A stretch of DNA of 64,000 nucleotides from PFJX01 sp964466195 (lineage in GTDB: Bacteria > Pseudomonadota > Gammaproteobacteria > Burkholderiales > Thiobacillaceae): the NCBI GenBank assembly GCA_964466195.1, contig CAYXMQ010000009.1, forward strand, positions 54,712 to 118,711. Reading direction: 5' to 3'. The notes under the pieces were generated by a model. It was given only the letters and a program-made list of their open reading frames with translations. It was not told where the DNA came from and did no database searches. Below are positions 52,269-61,384 of this stretch, one piece after another; the first letter of the stretch is position 1, and each line of letters begins with the position of its first letter. The position numbers were made by a program, and so were the translations under genes.

Positions 52269-53519
52269 ATGGGCTTTCAACAAGGTTTGAGCGGACTCAG
52301 CGGTGCGGCCAAGAATCTGGACGTGATCGGCAACAATATCGCCAACAGCACAACTGTCGGCTTCAAGTCCAGCGTCACCCAGTTCGCCGACGTGTATGCC
52401 ACCTCCCTCACCGGCACCGGCGGGCTGCAGATCGGCATCGGCAGCCAGGTGGCCGCGGTGGCGCAGCAGTTCACCCAGGGCAGCACCAGCATCACCAATA
52501 ATCCGCTGGATGTGGCGATCAATGGCGAGGGTTTCTTCCGCCTGAACAACAACGGCGCCATCACTTATGGCCGCAACGGCCAGTTCCAGTTGGACAAGGA
52601 CGGTTATGTCGTCAACAACAGCGGCCTGCGGGTGACCGGTTACGGCCTGGACGCTTCCGGCAACCTGGCCGCGGCGACGCCCGCCGATATCCAGATTCCC
52701 TTTGCCGACATCGCGCCCTACTACACCCACAACGCAAGCCTGGTGGCCAACCTGGATTCCCAGAAGACGGCAATGGTGGCGACTGCCATCAACCCGGCGA
52801 ATGCGACGACCTACCACAACTCCACCTCGTTGACGGTCTATGACGAGGGCGGCAACGATCACGGATTGGTTCTTTACTTCCAGAAAACCGCCTCCAACAG
52901 CTGGAATGTGGATGGCTATGTGAACGGCACCCAGGTTGACCTGAACGGGGCCGCTGCCGGATCGACCATGACCATGTCCTTCAACAGCAACGGCACGATC
53001 AACCAGATCAACGGCGTAGCCGCCGCTGCGGTATCCGTCACCACCCCGTCAGCAGTGCTGAATACGGGTGCCGGCGCCCTGACCTTCAATCTGGATATGA
53101 CCGATTTCACCCAGTACGGCAGCAATTTCGGCGTGAACTCCATCACCCAGGATGGCTTTTCCTCGGGCCGCATCGCCGGCCTGGCCATCGCCAATGACGG
53201 CATCATCCAGGGGCGTTATACCAATGGCCAATCCAAGACATTGGCGCAGGTGACCCTGGCCAATTTCGTCAATCCGCGCGGCCTGCAATCCATGGGCAAC
53301 AACCAGTGGGCGGAGACCTCGGAATCCGGCCAGCCCACCATCGGCTCACCGGGCAGCGGCACCCTGGGCATCGTCCAGTCCGGCGCGGTGGAGGATTCCA
53401 ACGTCGACCTGACCGCGGAACTGGTCAACCTGATTGTCGCGCAGCGCATGTACCAGGCCAACGCCCAGACCGTCCGGGCGCAGGACCAGATCCTGCAAAC
53501 GCTGATCAACCTGCGATGA
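52269..53519 (+). CDS. flgE: Flagellar hook protein FlgE
   Basis: A 416-residue hook subunit. The N-terminus MGFQQGLSGLSGAAKNLDVIGNNIANSTTVGFKSS and C-terminus VEDSNVDLTAELVNLIVAQRMYQANAQTVRAQDQILQTLINLR are the coiled-coil ends shared by rod and hook proteins. The middle (about 90-370) is the variable surface domain, rich in Asn, Thr and Gly. Length is average for betaproteobacteria. Its stop codon lies within a short GAACGGT tandem repeat. Confidence 0.96.
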   Translation: MGFQQGLSGLSGAAKNLDVIGNNIANSTTVGFKSSVTQFADVYATSLTGTGGLQIGIGSQVAAVAQQFTQGSTSITNNPLDVAINGEGFFRLNNNGAITYGRNGQFQLDKDGYVVNNSGLRVTGYGLDASGNLAAATPADIQIPFADIAPYYTHNASLVANLDSQKTAMVATAINPANATTYHNSTSLTVYDEGGNDHGLVLYFQKTASNSWNVDGYVNGTQVDLNGAAAGSTMTMSFNSNGTINQINGVAAAAVSVTTPSAVLNTGAGALTFNLDMTDFTQYGSNFGVNSITQDGFSSGRIAGLAIANDGIIQGRYTNGQSKTLAQVTLANFVNPRGLQSMGNNQWAETSESGQPTIGSPGSGTLGIVQSGAVEDSNVDLTAELVNLIVAQRMYQANAQTVRAQDQILQTLINLR

Positions 53520-53538
53520 ACGGTGAACGGTGAACGGT
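53518..53538 (+). repeat. Three tandem GAACGGT heptamers between flgE and flgF
   Basis: GAACGGT is repeated three times without interruption, then decays (AAGCGGAGAACG). The first copy overlaps the flgE stop codon. The repeat fills most of the 33-base spacer and leaves GGAGAACG as the flgF ribosome site. Confidence 0.8.
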
Positions 53539-53552
53539 AAGCGGAGAACGAT

Positions 53553-54293
53553 ATGGATCGCGTGATCTACATCGCGATGACCGGCGCCCGCGAGGTGACT
53601 CGCCAGCAGGCGGCGGTGTCGCACAACCTGGCCAATATCTCGACGCACGGTTTTCGCCAGGAGCTGAATGTGTTTCGTGCGTTGCCGGTGGTGGGCGAGG
53701 GCGCCAAGACACGTGCATTCGTGCTGGAAACCACGCCGCGCACCGATTTCACGCCGGGCGCCGTGCAGCAGACCGGACGCCCGCTCGACGTGGCGCTGCG
53801 CGGGCCGGGCTGGATTGCGGTGCAGGATGGCAGCGGCCAGGAAGCCTACACCCGCATGGGCCATTTGCAGGTCAGCCAGAACGGCATCCTGCAGACCACC
53901 AACGGCCTGAATGTGCTGGGCGACGCCGGTCCGCTGGCCGCGCCGCCAGACCAGGACATCCTGATCGGCAAGGACGGCACGGTTTCCACCGTGCCGATCG
54001 GCCTGGGTTTGAATGCGGTGGCGATCGCCGGCCGCATCAAGCTGGTGAATCCGAGCGAGACCGATCTGGTGCGCGGCGAAGATGGCCTGTTCCGGCAGAA
54101 ATCCGGCCAGGCGGCGCCGGCGGACGTGAACGTGACGCTGGTATCCGGCGCGCTGGAAACCAGCAATGTGAACCCGGCCGAGGCGATGGTCAGCATGGTC
54201 AGCCTGGCGCGCCAGTTCGAGCTGCAGATGCGTGTGATCCGCGCCGCCGAAGACAACAACCGCAGTGCCGACAAAGTGCTGACCGCCAATTAA
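53553..54293 (+). CDS. flgF: Flagellar distal rod protein FlgF
   Basis: A 246-residue rod subunit. The N-terminus MDRVIYIAMTGAREVTRQQAAVSHNLANISTHGFRQ and the C-terminal TSNVNPAEAMVSMVSLARQFELQMRVIRAAEDNNRSADKVL mark it as FlgF rather than FlgG. A central family segment is LDVALRGPGWIAVQ. It lies between flgE and flgG, 10 bases before the latter. Confidence 0.95.
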   Translation: MDRVIYIAMTGAREVTRQQAAVSHNLANISTHGFRQELNVFRALPVVGEGAKTRAFVLETTPRTDFTPGAVQQTGRPLDVALRGPGWIAVQDGSGQEAYTRMGHLQVSQNGILQTTNGLNVLGDAGPLAAPPDQDILIGKDGTVSTVPIGLGLNAVAIAGRIKLVNPSETDLVRGEDGLFRQKSGQAAPADVNVTLVSGALETSNVNPAEAMVSMVSLARQFELQMRVIRAAEDNNRSADKVLTAN

Positions 54294-54303
54294 GGACTCA
54301 TCA

Positions 54304-55089
54304 ATGCTCCGCTCCCTGCATATCGCCCGCACCGGCCTGGAAACCCAGCAGACCCAGCTCGACGTGGTCTCCAACAACCTGGCCAACGTCTCCACCACCG
54401 GCTTCAAGAAGGGCCGCGCGATCTTCGAGGATTTGCTGTATCAGATCATCCGCCAGCCCGGCGCGCAGTCGTCGCAGCAGACTCAGCTGCCGTCCGGCTT
54501 TCAGCTCGGCGTCGGTTCCCGCACGGTGGCCACCGAACGCCTGTTCCAGCAAGGCAGCCTGCAGCAGACCAGCAACCCGCTCGACGTGGCGGTCAACGGG
54601 CGCGGATTTTTCCAGATCCAGATGCCGGACGGCGGCACGGCCTATACCCGCGACGGCTCGTTCCAGGTCGACAGCCAGGGTACGTTGGTCACCGCCAGCG
54701 GCTACACGGTATTGCCGGCCATGCAGATTCCGCAGGATGCGCTGGTGGTCAGCATCGCGCGCGACGGCATCGTCAGCGTGACGCAGCCGGGCAACCCGAA
54801 CACGGTGACGCAGCTCGGCCAGCTGCAACTGGCCACTTTCGTCAACACCGCCGGCCTGCAGAGCCAAGGGGAGAACCTGTACATCGAAACCGCCGCTTCC
54901 GGCGCCCCCCAGATCAATAACCCCGGCACCAATGGCCTGGGCACCCTGAACCAGAGTTTTATTGAGACATCGAACGTCAATGTGGCCGAGGAGCTGGTCA
55001 ACATGATCATTGCGCAACGTGCCTTCGAACTGAATTCGCGCGCGATCACCACGTCGGACCAGATGTTGCAGCGCCTGACCCAGATTTGA
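54304..55089 (+). CDS. flgG: Flagellar distal rod protein FlgG
   Basis: A 261-residue main distal rod protein. It starts MLRSLHIARTGLETQQTQLDVVSNNLANVSTTGFKKGRA, has LDVAVNGRGFFQIQMPDGGTAYTRDGSF in the middle, and ends ETSNVNVAEELVNMIIAQRAFELNSRAITTSDQMLQRL. Length is the usual 260-262 residues. The next gene, flgH, begins 12 bases after it with a strong GGAGG site. Confidence 0.97.
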   Translation: MLRSLHIARTGLETQQTQLDVVSNNLANVSTTGFKKGRAIFEDLLYQIIRQPGAQSSQQTQLPSGFQLGVGSRTVATERLFQQGSLQQTSNPLDVAVNGRGFFQIQMPDGGTAYTRDGSFQVDSQGTLVTASGYTVLPAMQIPQDALVVSIARDGIVSVTQPGNPNTVTQLGQLQLATFVNTAGLQSQGENLYIETAASGAPQINNPGTNGLGTLNQSFIETSNVNVAEELVNMIIAQRAFELNSRAITTSDQMLQRLTQI

Positions 55090-55100
55090 TGGAGGCGAAC

Positions 55101-55784
55101 ATGAGCCGATTCATCGCACTAATCGTTGCCGCATTGGCGCTGACCGGCTGCGCGACGCCGCCTCCGAGCACCGCGATCGTGCAGCCGTTCAGCGTGCGTC
55201 CTCAAGCAATGCTGGCCGTGCCGGTCAACAACGGCGCCATCTTCCAGCCCGTCCCCGGCCAGGCACGGCCCGGCGTCAGCCTGTTCGAGGATCGCAAGGC
55301 GCGCTATGTCGGCGACACCCTGATCGTCAATCTGGTGGAAAAAACCGAAGCCAAGCGCAAATCGGAAACCACCGATGAGCGCAAGGCGAACGCCTCGGTG
55401 AACATCCCCGCCCCGAATGTGCTGGGCAGCACGCGCGGCATCGGTGCGACATCATGGGAGCCTTCCGCTGCCAGCAAGCAGGAGTTGAAGGACAACGAGA
55501 CCAACTCGAACAGCTTCACCGGCTCGATCACCGTCACCGTGGTGGAGGTGCTGACCAACGGCCATCTGGTCGTGGCGGGCGAGAAGCAGTTGGCGATCAA
55601 CAGCGACACCGAATACATCCGTCTGGCCGGCGTGGTGAACCCGAACCAGATCAGCAGCAGCAACAGCATCAACTCGACGCAATTGGCGAATGCGCAGTTC
55701 GAGTCGAAGAACACCCAGAGTCTGGACAAGGCGCAGGTCGGCAGCATGCTGGCGCGCTTTTTCCTGAACGTTCTGCCGTTCTAG
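55101..55784 (+). CDS. flgH: Flagellar L-ring lipoprotein FlgH
   Basis: A 227-residue outer-membrane ring protein. The signal peptide MSRFIALIVAALALTGC ends with the lipobox cysteine. Family segments are SLFEDRKARYVGDTLIVNLVEKTEAKRKS, SFTGSITVTVVEVLTNGHLVVAGEKQLAIN and VGSMLARFFLNVLPF at the C-terminus. The ATG at 55101 was chosen over in-frame TTG and ATG codons 12-15 bases upstream because it directly follows GGAGGCGAAC and starts the signal peptide properly. Confidence 0.95.
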   Translation: MSRFIALIVAALALTGCATPPPSTAIVQPFSVRPQAMLAVPVNNGAIFQPVPGQARPGVSLFEDRKARYVGDTLIVNLVEKTEAKRKSETTDERKANASVNIPAPNVLGSTRGIGATSWEPSAASKQELKDNETNSNSFTGSITVTVVEVLTNGHLVVAGEKQLAINSDTEYIRLAGVVNPNQISSSNSINSTQLANAQFESKNTQSLDKAQVGSMLARFFLNVLPF

Positions 55785-55793
55785 GACACCGAC

Positions 55794-56879
55794 ATGAAAC
55801 GACTGTCTACATTCATTTTTCTGGCGCTTCTGGCGCAAACGGCCTGGGCCGAGCGGGTCAAGGACATCGCCACGATCGACGGCGTGCGTTCCAACTCGCT
55901 GATCGGTTACGGCATCGTGGTGGGCCTGGACGGCACCGGCGATACCAGCCAGTCGATGACCAATCAGAGCGTGGCCACGCTGCTCGGCCAGTTGGGCATC
56001 CAGTTGGATGCCAACGCGATCAAATCGAAGAACGTCGCGGCGGTGACGCTGACCGCCGTGATGCCGCCGTATGCACGCCCGGGCCAGCAACTCGACGTCA
56101 CCGTTTCCAGCATGGGCAATGCCAAGAGCCTGCGTGGCGGCACCTTGCTGATGAGTCCGCTGAAGGGCGCCGATGCACAGATTTATGCGCTCGCCCAGGG
56201 CAATCTGCTGGTCGGCGGTGCGGGCGGGGCCGCAGGCGGCTCCAGCACCCAGGTCAACCATCTGGCGGCCGGCCGCATTCCCTCCGGCGCCACGGTGGAA
56301 CGCGGCGTGCCGACGGCGCTGGGGCAAGGCGATTTTGTGCATCTGGAACTGCGTGATGCCGACTTCACCACCGCCAGCCGTCTGGTGGATGCGGTCGACC
56401 GCGCGTTCGGCAAGGGCTCGGCGCAGGCGCTCGATGGCCGCGTCGTGCGTATCAAGGCGCCGGCCGATTCCGGCGCGCGGGTGACGTTCCTGTCCCAGCT
56501 GGAAAACCTCAATCTCAACCCGGGCCGGCCGATGCCGCGAGTGATCATCAACCCGCGCACCGGCTCCATCGTCATGAACCAGTTGGTCAGCGTCGAGAAA
56601 TGCGCCATCGCGCACGGCAATCTTTCGGTCACCATTTCGTCCGAGCCGCAGGTTTCGCAACCCGGTGCATTGGCCGGCGGCCAGACTGTGGTGACCGAAA
56701 AGACCGATGTGAAAGTGAAGAGCGACAAGGGTGAGCTGATGGTGTTGCCGTCCTCGGCGACGCTGAATGATGTCGTGCAGGCGCTCAATGCCGTCGGTGC
56801 GACGCCGCAGGATTTGCTCGCGATTCTGCAGGCCATGAAGGCATCCGGTGCTTTGAAAGCGGAACTCGAGGTGATTTGA
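55794..56879 (+). CDS. flgI: Flagellar P-ring protein FlgI
   Basis: A 361-residue periplasmic ring protein. It has a Sec signal peptide MKRLSTFIFLALLAQTAWA with cleavage after AWA. The mature protein begins ERVKDIATIDGVRSNSLIGYGIVVGLDGTGD, the hallmark of FlgI, and ends LNAVGATPQDLLAILQAMKASGALKAELEVI. It forms the bushing around the rod in the peptidoglycan. Its stop overlaps the flgJ ATG by one base (TGATG). Confidence 0.97.
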   Translation: MKRLSTFIFLALLAQTAWAERVKDIATIDGVRSNSLIGYGIVVGLDGTGDTSQSMTNQSVATLLGQLGIQLDANAIKSKNVAAVTLTAVMPPYARPGQQLDVTVSSMGNAKSLRGGTLLMSPLKGADAQIYALAQGNLLVGGAGGAAGGSSTQVNHLAAGRIPSGATVERGVPTALGQGDFVHLELRDADFTTASRLVDAVDRAFGKGSAQALDGRVVRIKAPADSGARVTFLSQLENLNLNPGRPMPRVIINPRTGSIVMNQLVSVEKCAIAHGNLSVTISSEPQVSQPGALAGGQTVVTEKTDVKVKSDKGELMVLPSSATLNDVVQALNAVGATPQDLLAILQAMKASGALKAELEVI

Positions 56880-57763
56880 TGATCTCCGGCGGCGAGCGTC
56901 TTGCGATCGATGTCGCCGATGCCCAGGCGCTGAAGGCGCGCGCGGTGGCGGGCGACCCGGAAGCGCTGCGTTCGGCGGCGCGCCAGTTCGAGTCGTTGAT
57001 GGTGGCGCAGATGCTGAAGACCATGCGCGAAACCAGCTTCAGCGAAGAAGACGATCCGATGACCGGCGGCGACGGCGTCAAGCTGTACCGCGAGCTGCTC
57101 GACCAGCAATGGGCGTCGAAACTGGCCAACGGCCGCGGCCTCGGCTTTGCCGAGATGATGGTCAAGGGCATGGAAAGCCGGGGCAGCGGAGTCGTTGGCG
57201 CTTCAGCGCTTACGAATCCGGCGTCCTCCGGCGGCATGAATGCGGCCGCTTCCGCGAGCGCCGAGCGGGGCGATTGGCCGCAATCCGGCGTGGCCAGTGT
57301 CGCCCACCGCAAACAGGCCTTCCTGGAAGCGATGCAGCCGCACGCCGAAGCCGCTGCGGCGGCGACCGGCGTGCCGTCGCGTTTCATCCTGGCACATGCC
57401 GCGCTGGAGTCAGGCTGGGGCGAGCGCGAGATTCGCGGGGCGAACGGCGAGCCCAGCCATAATCTGTTCGGCATCAAGGCCGGCCGCAACTGGGACGGCG
57501 CTGCGGTGCAGACGCTGACCACCGAGTACCGCCAGGGCATCGCGATGAAGCTGGAACAGCGTTTCCGCGCTTATGACGATTACAGCGCCGGCTTCAGCGA
57601 TTACGCGGCGCTGCTGAAAACGCGTTATGGCGCCGCACTGGCGCAAGGCGCGAACGACGATGCCTTTGCGCGCGGTCTTGCCAGCGCGGGTTATGCCACC
57701 GATCCGGCGTATGCCGGCAAATTGAAAGCCGTCATCGCCAGCGTGGCGATGGCAGGGGGCTGA
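56879..57763 (+). CDS. flgJ: Flagellar rod assembly protein and muramidase FlgJ
   Basis: A 294-residue two-domain protein. The N-terminal rod-capping domain (about 1-110) contains RQFESLMVAQMLKTMRETSF, and a Ser/Ala-rich linker follows. The C-terminal glucosaminidase-type domain (about 140-294) contains HAALESGWGEREIRG with the likely catalytic Glu and NLFGIKAGRNWDG. It opens the peptidoglycan for rod growth. The two-domain form is usual in beta- and gammaproteobacteria. The ATG at 56879 is preferred over a TTG one codon earlier. Confidence 0.95.
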   Translation: MISGGERLAIDVADAQALKARAVAGDPEALRSAARQFESLMVAQMLKTMRETSFSEEDDPMTGGDGVKLYRELLDQQWASKLANGRGLGFAEMMVKGMESRGSGVVGASALTNPASSGGMNAAASASAERGDWPQSGVASVAHRKQAFLEAMQPHAEAAAAATGVPSRFILAHAALESGWGEREIRGANGEPSHNLFGIKAGRNWDGAAVQTLTTEYRQGIAMKLEQRFRAYDDYSAGFSDYAALLKTRYGAALAQGANDDAFARGLASAGYATDPAYAGKLKAVIASVAMAGG

Positions 57764-57813
57764 CGGCAGAAAGCCGTCATGCCGTTACGTCTATCAGGTA
57801 ACAGGAGGTTGCC

Positions 57814-59481
57814 ATGGCGACTGGAACATTTGGCATCGCACTCACCGGTCTGGCCGCTGCGCAGGCAGGCATACGCACGACGCAGCACAATATTGCCAAC
57901 GTCAACACGGCGGGTTTTCGACGCCAGGAAGTCAGTTACGCGGCGCTGAATCCGCAGCTGTATGGAGCAAGCTTTTTCGGCACCGGGGTCGGCGTCAGTT
58001 CGGTGCGCAACCTGTACAGCCAGTTTCAAGACAGCCAAGTGTTGCTCAATCAGACGCAGCTGTCGCGCAATGAAGCCTATGCCGCCCAGGCCAGCCAGAT
58101 CGACAAGCTGGCCGGCGATGCCAATAGCGGCCTGCGCGGCGCGCTGGAAAAATTCTTCAGCGCCACGCAAACCGTCGCCAGCGATCCGACCTCAGGCGCC
58201 GCCCGCCAGGTGATGCTGTCGTCCGGGCGCAATCTGGCCGCCCGTTTCAATTCACTTGCCAGCACGCTCAAAGATATCCGCGTCGACAGCAACCGCGAGA
58301 TTGCCGCAACGGCCACGCGCATCAACACCTATGCCGGCCAGATCGCGGAATTGAGCGGCAACATCTTCCGCGCCGAGGCCGGAACCGGCCAGCCGGCCAA
58401 TGATCTGCGCGACCAGCGCGATCAGCTGGTGTCCGAGCTGAACAAACTGATCAACGTGACGCCCGTGCAACAAGGCGATGGCGCTTACAACCTGTTTGTC
58501 GGCACCGGCCAGCCGCTGGTGGTAGGTTCGCGCGCATCGACCGTGATCAGCGTCGCCGATACGACCACGCCGGAATTCGATGTGCCGGCGCTCAGTCTGG
58601 CCGGCGGCGCTGCCCAGCCGCTGGATGCCTCGTTGCTCAGCGGCGGCAGCTTGGGCGGCCTGCTGGCTGCGCGCGAGGCGGTGCTGCGGCCGGCAATGCA
58701 AGATCTCGACCGGTTGGCGCTGGCGTTCTCGGATCAGTTCAATGATCAGCATGTATTAGGTTTTGATAAGTCGGGTGTCGCGGGTGGCAATTTCTTCACC
58801 GCTAGTTCGACTTTGTTTCAGCAGCCCGTGGCGCAGACCGGCAATACCGGTACCCAGGTCATCAACGCGACACTCACCAACAGCGCACAAATCGAGGCCA
58901 GCGACTATGAGTTGTCTTACAACGGCGCGACATACACGTTGACGCGTTTGTCGGATGGCGTCAGCAGCGCGGCAGGTACGTTGGCTGCGGTCACCACCAT
59001 CGGCGGCGTCGCGCAGGGCTTCACACTGGCGGCGGGCGCCGGTGTGCCGGCGGCGGGCGATCGCTGGTTGCTGCGTCCAAGCCATGGCGCTGCCGGCTCG
59101 TTGACGTCACTCATTACCGACCCCAATCTGATCGCGGCTTCGTCGACCGCTCTTGGCAGCCCTGGCGATAACGCGAATGCGCTGTTGCTGGCTGGCCTGC
59201 AGACCCAGGCGAACACGGTCAATGGTAGCGATACCTTTGCCAGCGCCTATGCTCAACTGGTGGCGCGCACCGCGACGTTGGCATCTGAGGCGGATATCAA
59301 TGTTGCGGCTTTTGAGACGCTGACCAGCCAGTCCAGAAAGGCGCAGCAGGTGATTTCAGGCGTGAGTCTGGACGAAGAGGCGGCGAATCTGATCCGCTTC
59401 CAGCAGGCGTATCAGGCTTCAGCGAAGGCGATGCAGGTTGCATCCAGCCTGTTCGATGACCTCATCGGCGCCTTTCGCTAA
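57814..59481 (+). CDS. flgK: Hook-filament junction protein FlgK (HAP1)
   Basis: A 555-residue junction protein. The N-terminus shows GIALTGLAAAQAGIRTTQHNIANVNTAGFRRQEV. It then has NDLRDQRDQLVSELNKLINV and ends SGVSLDEEAANLIRFQQAYQASAKAMQVASSLFDDLIGAF. The N-terminal methionine is preceded by CAGGAGG. It lies 50 bases after flgJ. The variable central part (about 330-430) resembles the FlgK D2 region. Confidence 0.96.
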   Translation: MATGTFGIALTGLAAAQAGIRTTQHNIANVNTAGFRRQEVSYAALNPQLYGASFFGTGVGVSSVRNLYSQFQDSQVLLNQTQLSRNEAYAAQASQIDKLAGDANSGLRGALEKFFSATQTVASDPTSGAARQVMLSSGRNLAARFNSLASTLKDIRVDSNREIAATATRINTYAGQIAELSGNIFRAEAGTGQPANDLRDQRDQLVSELNKLINVTPVQQGDGAYNLFVGTGQPLVVGSRASTVISVADTTTPEFDVPALSLAGGAAQPLDASLLSGGSLGGLLAAREAVLRPAMQDLDRLALAFSDQFNDQHVLGFDKSGVAGGNFFTASSTLFQQPVAQTGNTGTQVINATLTNSAQIEASDYELSYNGATYTLTRLSDGVSSAAGTLAAVTTIGGVAQGFTLAAGAGVPAAGDRWLLRPSHGAAGSLTSLITDPNLIAASSTALGSPGDNANALLLAGLQTQANTVNGSDTFASAYAQLVARTATLASEADINVAAFETLTSQSRKAQQVISGVSLDEEAANLIRFQQAYQASAKAMQVASSLFDDLIGAFR

Positions 59482-59498
59482 GGCTTAGGAGGCATCGT

Positions 59499-60500
59499 AT
59501 GCGTATCGATTCAATGACTTACTTGAATACCAGCCTGGTCGGCATCCAGAACAACCAGTCCGCCATCGCACGCCTGAATCAGCAGGTGGCCAGCGGCCAG
59601 AGCATGCTGGCGACCAAGGATGATCCGGTCGCCGCAGTCAAGGCGATGGAGTTGAGCAATCGCATCGCGGTACGCAGCCAGCACGCGGCGAATCAGGACA
59701 AGGCGGAGCTCGACCTGAACTACGCCACCGTCGTGACCAAGGAAATGAGAAGCGCCCTGAACCAGGCGCGCGCCTTGCTGGCGGGCACCAGTTCGTCGCA
59801 TTCGGCGTCGCTGCGCACGATGCATGCCGAACAGTTGAAGGGCGTGTTCAACCATTTGCTCGATTTGGCCAATACGCGCAACCCGGCCGGCGATTACATC
59901 TTCGGCGGTTCCGCCACGGCCGTTAAGCCTTACCTCAACGCCAGCACCAGCACGGTGCCGGCGAGCGTGCAGGCGACGACGTTCGACGGCCTCGCGCCGC
60001 CCGGGCCGGCCGTGCTGTCGGCGACGCGCGAGCTCGAGATCGGCGTCGGCCATCAGGTCCAGGCGACCGACGGCCTGGCCTATATGCTGAGTTTCACGGA
60101 TGCCGAAGCCGGCGCCACGATTGTCGATGCGGCAAATCCCGCTTTTGTGTCCGCCACCGACCGCCATGATGTGCTGCAGAATCTGGCCCACGCCATCGTC
60201 AATCTGCCGGGCGGGGTGACCGAGGCGAATCTGAAAAGCTATATGGACATCATCGATGTCGCGTCGAGCAAGCTCGACCTGATCCAGTACCGCATCGCCG
60301 GCGCGCTGACCGAGATCAAGGACGTGCGCGCGTCCACGCAGGCGCTGCTGCTGCTGGAGAAGAACGCCCTCAGCGATCTGACCCAGGTCGACAAGGCCGC
60401 CGCCATCGTCGAACTGCAAAGCCGGCAAACCACGTTGGAGGCGATCAGCCGTGCGTATTCGCTGACTTCGGGTCTGTCGTTGTTCAACTATCTGGGCTGA
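59499..60500 (+). CDS. flgL: Hook-filament junction protein FlgL (HAP3)
   Basis: A 333-residue flagellin-like junction protein. It begins MRIDSMTYLNTSLVGIQNNQSAIARLNQQVASGQSM and ends LTQVDKAAAIVELQSRQTTLEAISRAYSLTSGLSLFNYLG, typical of FlgL. RNPAGDYIFGGSATAVKPY is a family segment. It is the last gene of the flg operon. The SUMF1-like gene converges on it with only 8 bases between stops, so no room exists for a separate terminator. Confidence 0.96.
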   Translation: MRIDSMTYLNTSLVGIQNNQSAIARLNQQVASGQSMLATKDDPVAAVKAMELSNRIAVRSQHAANQDKAELDLNYATVVTKEMRSALNQARALLAGTSSSHSASLRTMHAEQLKGVFNHLLDLANTRNPAGDYIFGGSATAVKPYLNASTSTVPASVQATTFDGLAPPGPAVLSATRELEIGVGHQVQATDGLAYMLSFTDAEAGATIVDAANPAFVSATDRHDVLQNLAHAIVNLPGGVTEANLKSYMDIIDVASSKLDLIQYRIAGALTEIKDVRASTQALLLLEKNALSDLTQVDKAAAIVELQSRQTTLEAISRAYSLTSGLSLFNYLG

Positions 60501-60508
60501 ATCGTTGG

Positions 60509-61366
60509 CTAGTCGATTTCGCGCAGCACGCGAAAACCCAGATTGACGTCGAGTTCGTCGAACCAGCGCGGCTTGCGCGCGGCGGATCGGGCCTGCCAGG
60601 CAGATTCAAACCAGGATCCGCCTTTGGTGACATACCATTTTCCGGTCTTGCCCGGGCTGTTCGGGTCGGCCGGACCTTGCCAGAGGTCGTCGGTGAATTC
60701 CCAGACATTGCCGTGCATATCGTGCAGGCCCCAGATGTTGGCCGGATACAGGCCGACGTCCAGGGCCTGATGCATCGGTGCGCAAAACGGCAACAATCGC
60801 CGCCAGCCCTGGCGGCTGCGGCCGATGATCTGAAACGAGCCGGTGTTGGCTTCGCTGCAGGCGAGGTCGTCGCCGAAGCAATAGCGCGTGGCGCTGCCGG
60901 CGCGGGCGGCATATTCCCATTCGGCCTCGCTCGGCAAACGGTAGCGGCGGCCGCTTTGCTGCGATAACCATGCAAGGTAGGCGGCGGCATCGGCGCGGCT
61001 GACATTGGTGACCGGTTGGCGCGCTTCGGTGCGCACCAGATGGTCGGGCCAGAGATGGCCGCAGGCATCGGCGTAGCGCTGGAATTCATCGGCGGTGACG
61101 CAGTAGCGCCCGATCGCGAAAGTCTGCTCGATGGTGACGTGGCGTGGCTCAAGCTCCCCGAAGTCGCGCTTCGCCTCCGGATTGCCTAGCGTGAACAGGC
61201 CGGCCGGGATGACCGCCAGTTCCGGTCCGTCGCCGTGGTCTTGCAGTCGATCGCGGAAGACGACGGAGAGCCCGGCCTGGCGCGCGCTGTTGTCTTGCAG
61301 TGCGCGCAACTGGGCGGGGCTGAGGTCAGGCACGAAAACGGCGGACGCTTCATTGGCGGTGTTCAT
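60509..61366 (-). CDS. SUMF1/FGE-fold protein lacking the formylglycine cysteine pair
   Basis: A 285-residue single-domain protein of the formylglycine-generating-enzyme-like (SUMF1) family. It has VIPAGLFTLGN, QTFAIGRYCVTADEFQRYADACG, RLPSEAEWEYAARAG, DMHGNVWEFTDDLW and KGGSWFESAWQARSAARKPRW, ending LGFRVLREID. In true FGEs the GGS segment is followed by the two active cysteines; here WFESAWQ has none, so sulfatase maturation is unlikely. Such proteins often act as ligand-binding or non-catalytic partners. Two starts are possible: the ATG touching the moaC stop (61384) or this ATG with GGAGA upstream. It is downstream of moaC. Confidence 0.82.
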   Translation of the reverse strand: MNTANEASAVFVPDLSPAQLRALQDNSARQAGLSVVFRDRLQDHGDGPELAVIPAGLFTLGNPEAKRDFGELEPRHVTIEQTFAIGRYCVTADEFQRYADACGHLWPDHLVRTEARQPVTNVSRADAAAYLAWLSQQSGRRYRLPSEAEWEYAARAGSATRYCFGDDLACSEANTGSFQIIGRSRQGWRRLLPFCAPMHQALDVGLYPANIWGLHDMHGNVWEFTDDLWQGPADPNSPGKTGKWYVTKGGSWFESAWQARSAARKPRWFDELDVNLGFRVLREID

Positions 61367-61384
61367 GGCAGCGGTCTCCAGCAT

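Noticed and set aside
53518..53538. Tandem heptamers as a remnant CRISPR or integration site
   Set aside because: Units are 7 bases with no spacers, no cas genes or integrase are near, and the repeat fits a simple slippage expansion.
60509..61366. Calling this gene a true formylglycine-generating enzyme
   Set aside because: The catalytic cysteine pair after GGS is missing and no sulfatase gene lies nearby.
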